Translations under genes and position numbers: made by a program
Shown here: piece by piece, positions 56,555 through 64,000 of the stretch
Numbering within the stretch: position 1 is the stretch's first letter
Layout: each line of letters begins with the position of its first letter
Assembly (NCBI RefSeq): GCF_014357575.1
Contig: NZ_JACONW010000011.1
Span: forward strand, 1 to 64,000
DNA length: 64,000 nucleotides
Source: Pseudomonas folii
GTDB taxonomy: Bacteria > Pseudomonadota > Gammaproteobacteria > Pseudomonadales > Pseudomonadaceae
Reading direction: 5' to 3'
The notes under the pieces: model-generated
What the model was told of the DNA's origin: nothing
The model's input: only the letters and a program-made list of their open reading frames with translations
Databases searched by the model: none

Positions 56555-58651
56555 ATGGTACTGCCCAGCCTGCGGGCGGATCTGCACCTTTCTTCGGCCG
56601 CACCTGCACTTGACGGGTCGCCGCGCTGGACTCTGGCTGATCCGGTGCGAGGTCGCTATTTCAAGCTGGGCGCTCAGGCTATTCGTCTGTTGCGGCATTG
56701 GTCGCTGGGCGAACCCTCTCAGGTACTACAGGCCGCGAACCGTGAGCCAGGTCTCCCGCTGGGCGATAACGAAGTGCAGGAGCTGCTGATCTTTCTTCGC
56801 AGCCATGACCTGATCGCTTCGACCGACCCCGACCAGCGCGCCAGCTATGCCTACAAGGCTGCAGCTTCGCGTCACGGCGTGTGGCAGATGCTGTTGCATC
56901 AATACCTGTTTTTCCGCATTCCGTTGTGGCGCCCGGATGCTTTTCTCAATCGAGCATGGCCTTGGCTAAAGCGCTTTGGTCCCGCCATCCTGCGTTACGG
57001 TTTGCCAGCTACGCTGGGACTCGGAGTGTTTCTGGTCGCGCGGGACTGGCAGCGCTTCATCGGCACTTTTCCGCACCTGTTCAGCCTTGGCGGGGCGTTG
57101 GCGTTTGGTACGGCGTTGTTTTTCGCCAAGCTTTGTCATGAGTTCGGTCATGCCTTCATGGCCAAGCGTGCTGGTTGTCGTGTGCAGAGCATGGGCGTGG
57201 CCTTCATGGTGCTGTTGCCATTGTTCTACACCGATGTCAGCGATGCCTGGCGAGTGAATGACCGGCGCGCCCGTTTGCTGATCGGCGCAGGAGGTGTCCT
57301 CGCCGAAATGCTGTTGGCCTGTATCGCTTTGCTGGCCTGGTCGCTGCTGCCCGACGGGCCTGCACGTACGGCAGCATTCATGCTTGCCAGTGCGACCTGG
57401 TTGACCACGGTGGTGGTTAACCTCAATCCATTCATGCGTTTCGATGGTTACTTTCTGATCAGTGATCTGTGGGAGGTGGATAACCTTCAAGGCCGGGCAT
57501 TTGCCTTGTGTCGCTGGCGGTTGCGTGAGGCCTTGTTCGGTTACGGCCTGCCTGCGCCCGAGCCCTGGACGCCGGTCATGCAGCGTCGCCTGTTGTGGTG
57601 GGGGTATTTGTCCTGGCTATGGCGGGCGGCACTGTTTTTCGGGATTGCGCTTGCTGTTTATCACCTGTTTTTCAAGTTGCTGGGGATCTTCCTGATGCTG
57701 GTGGAACTGGGCTGGTTCATCTTTCTGCCGATCTTCAAGGAGACACGCCACTGGTGGGCCAACCGCGAACAGGCTCAGACGCCCAGGGTTTTGCTTAGTG
57801 GTGCGGGCTTGTTGGCGCTGGTATTGCTGCTGGTGGTGCCTTGGCGCAGCAGTGTCGAGGTGCCAGTCATGCTGGAGGCCGGGAGGGTGACGGCCCTGCA
57901 TGCGCCTGTTGCCGCTCGCGTCAAACAGGTGAATGTGCGTGACGGGCAGACGGTGGAGCAGGGCGCCGTATTGGTGGAGCTTGAGTCGCCTGATGTCGAT
58001 TCGCGGCAGACCATCGTGCGTCGAGAAATCGAGATTCTGCAATTGCAGATACGTCGTCAGGCCGGGCGCAGCGAGACGGTTGCGGATGTTGGCGTCATCG
58101 AACAGCGTCTGGCCAGTGCATTGGCCGAGTATCGCGGCCTTGCAGCTCAGCGCGAACGCTTACTGGTCCGCGCTCCCCAGGCCGGTCAGGTGCGTGATCT
58201 CATGCCGCAATTGAACCCGGGCCGTTGGGTTTCGACCCAGATCCCTCTGGCCCGAATCGTCGAGGGCGGTACGCGCCTTCGTGGTTATCTGGCTGAAGAT
58301 GTCTTGTGGCGTATCGCGCCGGGAGACAAGGGACGATTTATCGCTGACGACCCTATGCGCTCCTCGCTGCCGGTCGAGTTGCTGGATGTAGACGCTAACG
58401 GGGTTTCCTACCTGGATCAGGAAGCCCTCGCGTCTGATCATCACGGGCCGATTGCTGTTCGCCGCGACGAAAACCATCGCGCCGAGCCGGTTCAGGCGCA
58501 ATACGGCGTGCGTTTGAAGGTGACAGAGGATATCGAGGCTCCGACCCAACCGTTGCGAGGTGTAGCGGTGCTGCAAGGGCGCAGTGAGTCGCTACTGGGC
58601 TCGACATGGCGAAGGCTGGCAGCGCTGGGCGTTCGTGAAAGTGGTTTCTGA
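56555..58651 (+). CDS. M50-family metallopeptidase/HlyD fusion membrane protein
   Basis: A 698-residue protein. An N-terminal PqqD-like region (about 15-90) precedes a polytopic M50 site-2-protease-type core with zinc motif HEFGH (H195-H199) and NPFMRFDG with D297. The C-terminal half (about 420-690) has two lipoyl-like halves of the HlyD type flanking a coil. M50/HlyD fusions of this kind occur in export clusters. The active site is intact, so it may process the exported protein or act only as a scaffold. Confidence 0.85.
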   Translation: MVLPSLRADLHLSSAAPALDGSPRWTLADPVRGRYFKLGAQAIRLLRHWSLGEPSQVLQAANREPGLPLGDNEVQELLIFLRSHDLIASTDPDQRASYAYKAAASRHGVWQMLLHQYLFFRIPLWRPDAFLNRAWPWLKRFGPAILRYGLPATLGLGVFLVARDWQRFIGTFPHLFSLGGALAFGTALFFAKLCHEFGHAFMAKRAGCRVQSMGVAFMVLLPLFYTDVSDAWRVNDRRARLLIGAGGVLAEMLLACIALLAWSLLPDGPARTAAFMLASATWLTTVVVNLNPFMRFDGYFLISDLWEVDNLQGRAFALCRWRLREALFGYGLPAPEPWTPVMQRRLLWWGYLSWLWRAALFFGIALAVYHLFFKLLGIFLMLVELGWFIFLPIFKETRHWWANREQAQTPRVLLSGAGLLALVLLLVVPWRSSVEVPVMLEAGRVTALHAPVAARVKQVNVRDGQTVEQGAVLVELESPDVDSRQTIVRREIEILQLQIRRQAGRSETVADVGVIEQRLASALAEYRGLAAQRERLLVRAPQAGQVRDLMPQLNPGRWVSTQIPLARIVEGGTRLRGYLAEDVLWRIAPGDKGRFIADDPMRSSLPVELLDVDANGVSYLDQEALASDHHGPIAVRRDENHRAEPVQAQYGVRLKVTEDIEAPTQPLRGVAVLQGRSESLLGSTWRRLAALGVRESGF

Positions 58652-58682
58652 AAAAAGTGCTCCAGGGAAGAGGACAAGACTG

Positions 58683-59180
58683 ATGTTGAACAATGCAGAC
58701 GGGCTGGAAGTCCGGCCCTCACGTGATTCGGACAGCCCTTTCATACAGTCGCTTTATCATTCGGCCCGGCCTGATTTGCAACTGATCGACGGCGAGCGCG
58801 ATCTGGTGGAGGAGGTCATCGCTCAGCAGTTTCGTGTGCAGGAAGCCGGCGTGGGCAATGGGTTTCCCAATGCGATGCATTATGTGATCGAGAAGCTTGG
58901 CAGCTTGATCGGCGCATTGGTGGTGGATTTCGGCCCCAATGAAATTCGTGTGCTGTATCTGGCATTCATTCCGGCAGCGCGGGGCAAGGGCTACGGCCGG
59001 ACGGTATTACAGGGCGTGCAACAGGCTGCCGAAAAGGTCTGTTGCCCTGTGGCAGCGGTGGTCTGGGACAATAACCCCCATGCGCGCCAGCATTATCTGG
59101 CGCTTGGGTTTCAGGTCGAAGAGCAGGATATCGCGGCGCAGCGGCTGGTCTGGTATCCGGGTCAGTCCAAAGCCAGTTGA
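58683..59180 (+). CDS. GNAT-family N-acetyltransferase
   Basis: A 165-residue GNAT protein. I start at the ATG at 58683 (MLNNADGLEVRPSRDSD), preceded by GGAAGAGGAC. The acetyl-CoA-binding pyrophosphate loop is in LAFIPAARGKGYGRTVL (about residues 99-115). The C-terminal HARQHYLALGFQV is typical. The acceptor is unknown; the position suggests it may modify a product of the cluster. It lies 31 bp after the M50 gene and converges on a minus-strand gene. Confidence 0.85.
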   Translation: MLNNADGLEVRPSRDSDSPFIQSLYHSARPDLQLIDGERDLVEEVIAQQFRVQEAGVGNGFPNAMHYVIEKLGSLIGALVVDFGPNEIRVLYLAFIPAARGKGYGRTVLQGVQQAAEKVCCPVAAVVWDNNPHARQHYLALGFQVEEQDIAAQRLVWYPGQSKAS

Positions 59181-59492
59181 TCAGTTGAAGCTGATGCAGT
59201 AATAGGCCAGGTTCGCATCACGCCCCATTGGGGGAACGCGGGAGACGAATACTTCTTCAAGCTTGCCCAGTTCCGGCAGTTCAATGGCGCACAGGCCATC
59301 GACGAAGGTGCTGGGCTCCAATGAATTGAGGCTGACGCTGAAAGGCAGGCGCTCATTATCGGAGAGGCGTGCCTGAGGTTTTTCGTCGATGGACGAGATG
59401 TTGATCGGCAACTGACTGCCGTCGTCCAGTTGCAGCGAGCATGGGCTGCCCAGCAGTGCACGAAAATGTTCGACAGTAACGTTTTGCAGCAT
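59181..59492 (-). CDS. DUF6916-like small protein
   Basis: A 103-residue protein (MLQNVTVEHFRALLGSPCSLQLDDGSQLP ... YYCISFN) that resembles the small DUF6916 proteins found next to tail-collar genes. It begins just after the tail-collar gene on the same strand, so they form a pair. No catalytic motif. The assignment is from general resemblance. Confidence 0.65.
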   Translation of the reverse strand: MLQNVTVEHFRALLGSPCSLQLDDGSQLPINISSIDEKPQARLSDNERLPFSVSLNSLEPSTFVDGLCAIELPELGKLEEVFVSRVPPMGRDANLAYYCISFN

Positions 59493-59540
59493 GGAACGAC
59501 TCCAGCAAGAGTGGGAGAGCCCTTCCCTGGGCTCGGGAAG

Positions 59541-60134
59541 TCAGTTGCGACTAGGGAAAAGGCCCTGCAAGGCAATGCTGAAGTTCACAACCAGGAAAGG
59601 GTTCATGCTGTCCATAGGCTGGCTGCCGCCGACGGGTTGCATGGTGCCGGTGATGGCTGTTGATACGCCTTTCTGCACGATAGGCGCTGCAGTTCCCAGG
59701 TCCGGTGCAAACATGTTGGCGGAACTCGGGCCGGCCGTTGTGCCTCCGACATAGCAGTTGGTGGCCGTTGGCACGATGGAGCCGGTGGCGCTCGGCTGCG
59801 CACCCAGATTGATGGTAGTCGTTGCGCTCAGCGTGCTCATCTGGTGTACGTGAGCTGGCATGTTGGCGATCGCAACGGTGACCTTCTCGACGCCTGAAGC
59901 TGTACCGATCACTCGATTGGTCAGGTTGACACCGGTCCCCTGATTGATTGGCACCCTGCCTTGCAGGTTGGGCAGCATGAAGTTCTGTGTCGCGTCTCCT
60001 CCATAAATGACGCCCAGCAACGCATACAACGCGTTGTACTGGCTGATGTTCATTGTCTGGCCGTTGCACTGCGCCCAGCCATAGGGTGCAAAGGGGAAGC
60101 CGAACGTCATGATCGAACCCATAAAAACTTCCAT
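59541..60134 (-). CDS. Phage tail-collar domain protein (MdpB-like)
   Basis: A 197-residue protein with the tail-collar signature. PYGWAQCNGQTMNISQYNALYALLGVIYGGD and NFMLPNLQGRVPINQGTG are classic (residues about 17-68), followed by MPAHVHQM. Such microcystin-dependent-protein-like collar proteins are usually surface or secreted structural proteins. Together with the DUF6916-like gene it lies between the export genes and the sulfotransferase. The ATG at 60134 gives MEVFMGSIMTFGF; a second ATG follows at residue 5. Confidence 0.85.
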   Translation of the reverse strand: MEVFMGSIMTFGFPFAPYGWAQCNGQTMNISQYNALYALLGVIYGGDATQNFMLPNLQGRVPINQGTGVNLTNRVIGTASGVEKVTVAIANMPAHVHQMSTLSATTTINLGAQPSATGSIVPTATNCYVGGTTAGPSSANMFAPDLGTAAPIVQKGVSTAITGTMQPVGGSQPMDSMNPFLVVNFSIALQGLFPSRN

Positions 60135-60548
60135 AAACTTTCATCCTTTGTATGTTATGGGGTGACACGTTATCCACTCAGGCACATGCCCGTGGCAGTG
60201 GCAAAGTGAGAGCGTAGACACTGTTTGGCGAATTGCTGCGCTTTTTGGATTTCCGTTTCTCGATTGACACAGTCAGATGAGCAGATGGACGTTTATGCGA
60301 TCAGTCCTCTCGAATTTCGGGAAAAAACTGACACCTGCTCGGACAATAAACGACCGCTCGTCTGATGGTTTTCATCTGGTTAATAATTAAATTCTTTTAT
60401 TACAACTACTTATATGAGGAGAGCATATTTTTTGAGTAAGTCTGCTTAAGTCCAGGGAACTGATGTCGAAGTACTACTATGCGCGTACTTATTGTTACGT
60501 TAGGCTGACATTGGTAGCCCTATGGAAGGGATTCAGGAAGAGAAACGG
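60135..60548. promoter_or_regulatory. Divergent intergenic region between tail-collar and sulfotransferase genes
   Basis: About 400 bp, AT-rich near 60378-60430 (TTAATAATTAAATTC, TATATGAGG). It is expected to hold divergent promoters, although I could not define clear -35/-10 pairs. Confidence 0.4.
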
Positions 60549-61385
60549 ATGCAGGACTTTCACTTTATATCGGGGCTTCCACGTTCGGGATCTACCCTGC
60601 TATCAGCCATTCTTCTGCAGAACCCGCGCTTTCATGCCGGTATGAGCAGTCCGGTTGCTTCGTTGTTTTCCAGCGTCCTCGGTCAATGCAGCGCAGGCAG
60701 CGAATTCTCTTCAATGATCGATACCAGCGCACGTCGACGCCTGCTGCGCGGGATTTTCGAGTCTTATTACGCCGACAAGACCGACAGCTCAATTGTATTT
60801 GATACGAGCCGTGGCTGGACTTCCAATCTGTCGGCACTGAAAGATCTGTTCCCGAAATCCAGGGTCATTGCCTGCGTGCGCAATGTGGCCTGGGTCATGG
60901 ACAGCATCGAGCGCGTTTACCGCAAAAATCCTTTCGAAAACACCAAGCTGTTTGTCGACGATGCCGAGCGCAATACCGTTTACAGCCGGGTCGAAACTCT
61001 GGCGCAACGCAATCGCCTTGTGGGTTTTGCCTGGGCATCGTTGAAAGAAGCCTATTACGGCGAGCATGCCGACTCGCTGCTGCTGATTGACTACGACCTC
61101 CTGTCCCAGGCGCCGGATCGAGTCATGCGCCTGGTGTACGAATTCATCGGCGAGCCCTGGTTCGAGCACGATTTCAACAACCTCTCCTATGACGCACCGC
61201 AGTTCGACGACGCGCTTGGCGTCTCCGGTCTGCACAAGGTGAAACCCAGGGTTGCCTTTGAAAATAGGCATACGATCCTGCCGCCTGACCTGTTTGAGCA
61301 ATATTCAAAGTTGTCGTTCTGGAATGACGGTTCGGCCAGTGCTGCCAACGTAATCCGAATGAAATCCGACGCCGCGACCAACTGA
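60549..61385 (+). CDS. Sulfotransferase (protein-tyrosine sulfotransferase-like)
   Basis: A 278-residue PAPS-dependent sulfotransferase. The 5'-phosphosulfate loop PRSGSTLL is at 11-18, and the 3'-phosphate-binding region is in CVRNVAWVMDSIERV (about residue 110-125). The N-terminus DFHFISGLPRSGSTLL resembles RaxST-type tyrosine sulfotransferases. I choose the ATG at 60549; an in-frame ATG at 60522 adds nine residues. It lies 49 bp before the giant surface protein, which makes that protein the first candidate substrate. Confidence 0.85.
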   Translation: MQDFHFISGLPRSGSTLLSAILLQNPRFHAGMSSPVASLFSSVLGQCSAGSEFSSMIDTSARRRLLRGIFESYYADKTDSSIVFDTSRGWTSNLSALKDLFPKSRVIACVRNVAWVMDSIERVYRKNPFENTKLFVDDAERNTVYSRVETLAQRNRLVGFAWASLKEAYYGEHADSLLLIDYDLLSQAPDRVMRLVYEFIGEPWFEHDFNNLSYDAPQFDDALGVSGLHKVKPRVAFENRHTILPPDLFEQYSKLSFWNDGSASAANVIRMKSDAATN

Positions 61386-61434
61386 TCGCGGTTTTCCATA
61401 GCAGTGTTACAACGTTCGATCTCTGGTGAGCGCC

Positions 61435-64000
61435 ATGTGGTGGAATAAGAAGAAGTCGCCGACTGTGCAGCGGGCCTCCGTAGAGGCTAAATCCCCCGCT
61501 TCCCCCATGATCATGTTCCTTGAGCCGCGAATGCTGTTCGACGGCGCAGTGGCTGCCACTGTCGCCGATGCTGCGCAGTCGGACAGCCAGCCGACTGCCG
61601 AGGCTGCCAAGACGACCGATCAGGCCAGTGCCAAAGACAGCAGCAGCGAAAGCCATGCGCAATCGGCTGCCACGGCTGATATCACGCCCACCCCAGCGGC
61701 CGTAACAGGCAACACCGTGGTGTTTGTCGACTCGCGGGTCAAGGACGCCGACAGCCTGCTCGCGGGCGTCGCGCCGGGTGCTCAGGTTGTCATGCTGGAT
61801 GCCACCAAAGACGGTTTGCAGCAGATTGCTGATTATCTGGAATCGCATCAGGGCGTGAGTTCGGTGCAGATCATCGCCCACGGCAATTCGGGTGACCTGT
61901 GGCTGGGCAACAGCTATCTGTCGGCCGACAACATTACTCAACGCAGCGCCTTGCTGGCCGAAATCGGCAATGACATGGTCGCGGGCGGCGATATCCTGAT
62001 TTACGCCTGTAATACCGCTGAAGGCGAGCAGGGTCTGAACTTCGTTGATTCGCTGGCAGAGCTCACGGGGCGCGACATCGCGGCGTCGACCAACCGTACT
62101 GGTGTGGGCGGCGACTGGACCCTGGAAATCGCGACCGGCAGCATCGAAAGCATTGGCGCGCTGTCGCGGCAGGCGATGGACTCCTACCAGTGGGGTCTTG
62201 CGACATTTACCGTGACGTCCACCACCAACACTGGGGTGGGCAGTCTGCGTGAGGCACTGACCAATGCTCAGAACGGCGATATCGTGACCTTCTCCAGCGG
62301 CATGACAGTCGCGCTTAACGCCCAGTTGGTGGTCAACAAAAACATTACCCTTGATGGTGACCTGAATAACGACGGTGTAGCGGATGTCACACTGGACGGC
62401 CAGAACAGAACCAGTGTGATCCGGGTGACCTCGGGCACGACTGCCACTTTTGATGGCCTGATCATAACGCGAGGCGTTGCCAGCACTTCGGGTGCCTCTA
62501 GTGGTAGCGCGATTGCGGCGTCTGACGCTTTGGGTGGCGGTATCAATAATGCCGGTAACCTGACATTGCGCAATGTCACCGTGACGGCCAACTCGGCTGC
62601 AGGCGGTGGCGGCGGTGGCGGTGTGCTGTCCCCGAACGTCGGTGGCGGCGGCGGTGGCGGTGGCGGTATCGGTGGTCAGAATGGTGCTGCCGGTGGCAGT
62701 GCCGGGACCTATACCCCTACATCTCCATCAGCCAACACTGGCGGTAATGGTGCGAGCTTCAGCACCGCCTACCTGGCCGGGGGTGGGGGTAATTCGAGCG
62801 GTGGTGGTGCCGGGGGGAATGGCACTCCAGTCGGATACACCAACGGAGGTACGGGCGGCACTGCGACTTCCGGTGGGCGGACTATCGGCGGTGGCGGTGG
62901 CGGTTCGGGCTTTGATGCAAATGGTGGCAGAGGCGGTTCTGCGGTGGGCGGGATCTATAACGCCTCTACGGGTACCCTTGCGATCATCGGCACCTCGACC
63001 CTCAGCAGCAACATCGGTGCGGGCGGTGGCGGTGGTGGCGGCGGTACGATCGGCGGGAACGGCGGCCGTGGGATCGGTGCGATCTGGAACAAAGGCACGG
63101 TCAATATCACCGCAGCCAACAACTCGGCCATGACGGGCAACGTGGGTGGCAGTGGGGCGGGTGGTCAGGCAAACGGAAATAGCGGTGGTGCAAACGGTAC
63201 CTCGCCAACAGCGGTCAATAACATATTCAACGATGGTGGATCGTTGAATGTCACCTACAGTGCTGACGTTACGGCACCCACAATCTCCAGCATCGTGATT
63301 GCCAACCCGTCTCTGGGGTCGGGTGGTTCGTCTGCCGTGACATTCACTTTCAGTGAGCCGGTGTTCGGTCTGGATATCTCCGAGATAACCGTTCCCAACG
63401 GCACGTTGACTAACCTTACGACCACCAACAACATCACCTGGACGGCCACGCTGACGGCGGCCAACAACGTTAATGATACGTCGAACGCCATTACCCTGGC
63501 CGGTTCGGCCGTACAGGACTCTGCTGGTAATATCGGCAACGGTACCGGTACGTCCAACAACTATGTGGTCAGTGATACCGTTGCTCCAACTGCAACCATC
63601 GTTGTGTCGGACAACGCTTTGAGGGCGGGCGAAACTTCGCTGGTGACCATCACATTCAGCGAAGCGGTAGCGGGTTTCAACAATGCGGATCTGTCAGTTG
63701 CCAACGGTACCCTGACCGCAGTGAGCAGCAGTGATGGCGGCGTTACCTGGACCGCCACCCTGACACCCCTCAATAATCTAACCAGTGCCACCAACCTGAT
63801 CAGCCTGAACATGACCGGCGTGCAGGACTTGTCAGCCAACGCAGGCACTGGCACGGTTTCATCGAACAACTATGCAATCGACACGTCGCGCCCGACCGCA
63901 ACCATCGTGGTATCGGACACCACCCTGAGCATCGGTGAAACGTCGACGGTGACGATTACCTTCAGTGAAGCGGTAAGCGGTTTTAGCAACGCTGACCTGA
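61435..64000 (+). CDS. Giant LEPR-motif/DUF4347 surface protein with Ig-like repeats (partial)
   Basis: The frame is open to the window end (855 codons seen). The N-terminus MWWNKKKSP has no classical signal, then LEPRMLFDGA (L29-A38) is the LEPR motif of giant exported proteins. A DUF4347 domain (about 95-240) carries a clan-CD-like His-Cys pair, H149-G and C192 in IYACNTA. A beta-helix-like region (about 270-390) with a Gly-rich stretch (390-545) follows, then Ig-like repeats of about 102 residues starting near 611, 714 and 816. It is probably type-I-secreted and anchored or released. It is incomplete here. Confidence 0.85.
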   Translation, partial: MWWNKKKSPTVQRASVEAKSPASPMIMFLEPRMLFDGAVAATVADAAQSDSQPTAEAAKTTDQASAKDSSSESHAQSAATADITPTPAAVTGNTVVFVDSRVKDADSLLAGVAPGAQVVMLDATKDGLQQIADYLESHQGVSSVQIIAHGNSGDLWLGNSYLSADNITQRSALLAEIGNDMVAGGDILIYACNTAEGEQGLNFVDSLAELTGRDIAASTNRTGVGGDWTLEIATGSIESIGALSRQAMDSYQWGLATFTVTSTTNTGVGSLREALTNAQNGDIVTFSSGMTVALNAQLVVNKNITLDGDLNNDGVADVTLDGQNRTSVIRVTSGTTATFDGLIITRGVASTSGASSGSAIAASDALGGGINNAGNLTLRNVTVTANSAAGGGGGGGVLSPNVGGGGGGGGGIGGQNGAAGGSAGTYTPTSPSANTGGNGASFSTAYLAGGGGNSSGGGAGGNGTPVGYTNGGTGGTATSGGRTIGGGGGGSGFDANGGRGGSAVGGIYNASTGTLAIIGTSTLSSNIGAGGGGGGGGTIGGNGGRGIGAIWNKGTVNITAANNSAMTGNVGGSGAGGQANGNSGGANGTSPTAVNNIFNDGGSLNVTYSADVTAPTISSIVIANPSLGSGGSSAVTFTFSEPVFGLDISEITVPNGTLTNLTTTNNITWTATLTAANNVNDTSNAITLAGSAVQDSAGNIGNGTGTSNNYVVSDTVAPTATIVVSDNALRAGETSLVTITFSEAVAGFNNADLSVANGTLTAVSSSDGGVTWTATLTPLNNLTSATNLISLNMTGVQDLSANAGTGTVSSNNYAIDTSRPTATIVVSDTTLSIGETSTVTITFSEAVSGFSNADL

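Overview
This window is the replication-origin region of a Pseudomonas chromosome, probably a fluorescens-group or related fluorescent species rather than P. aeruginosa. The gene order is the classic pseudomonad origin order: htrB-tag on the minus strand, then glyQ-glyS-gmhB-plsC, gyrB-recF-dnaN-dnaA, rpmH-rnpA-yidD-yidC-mnmE, mnmG-rsmG-parA-parB, the atp operon, and glmU-glmR-glmS. oriC lies between dnaA and rpmH (about 13.93-14.50 kb). A second origin-like AT-rich segment lies upstream of mnmG (about 22.5-23.05 kb). Two perfect and one near-perfect parS palindromes lie in gyrB-proximal and recF sequence, and exact DnaA boxes are strongly enriched from 5 to 36 kb.

Inserted in this core, 18.5-22.5 kb holds an iron-uptake cell-surface signalling cassette: a TonB receptor with an STN domain, a FecR-type regulator and a FecI-type sigma factor, with a Fur-box-like palindrome upstream. 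At 6.1-7.5 kb there is an XRE/MmyB-type regulator diverging from a small membrane protein.

From the end of glmS (39,006), which is the usual attTn7 position, to about 51.4 kb the sequence is accessory. Gene density is low, with several decayed fragments, orphan hypothetical genes and an AT-rich gene. The notable unit is at 44.8-49.2 kb: an HNH-AAA ATPase fusion protein, translationally coupled to a second HNH protein, then a third HNH protein. This resembles a rearranged Septu (PtuA/PtuB) anti-phage system. The HNH domain fused to the ATPase has Met where the catalytic His should be, while the downstream HNH protein is intact.

From 51.4 kb on there are two DUF2157-type membrane proteins. A large surface-protein cluster follows: an orphan APS kinase, a periplasmic adaptor, a GAF-like/HlyD protein, an M50 peptidase/HlyD fusion, a GNAT acetyltransferase, a DUF6916-like protein, a phage tail-collar protein, a sulfotransferase, and the start of a giant LEPR-motif/DUF4347 protein with Ig-like repeats that runs off the end. 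APS kinase makes PAPS and the sulfotransferase uses it, so the cluster may make and export a sulfated giant surface protein, by analogy with the Xanthomonas Rax system. That function is inference.

No rRNA, tRNA, CRISPR array or intact transposase was seen.
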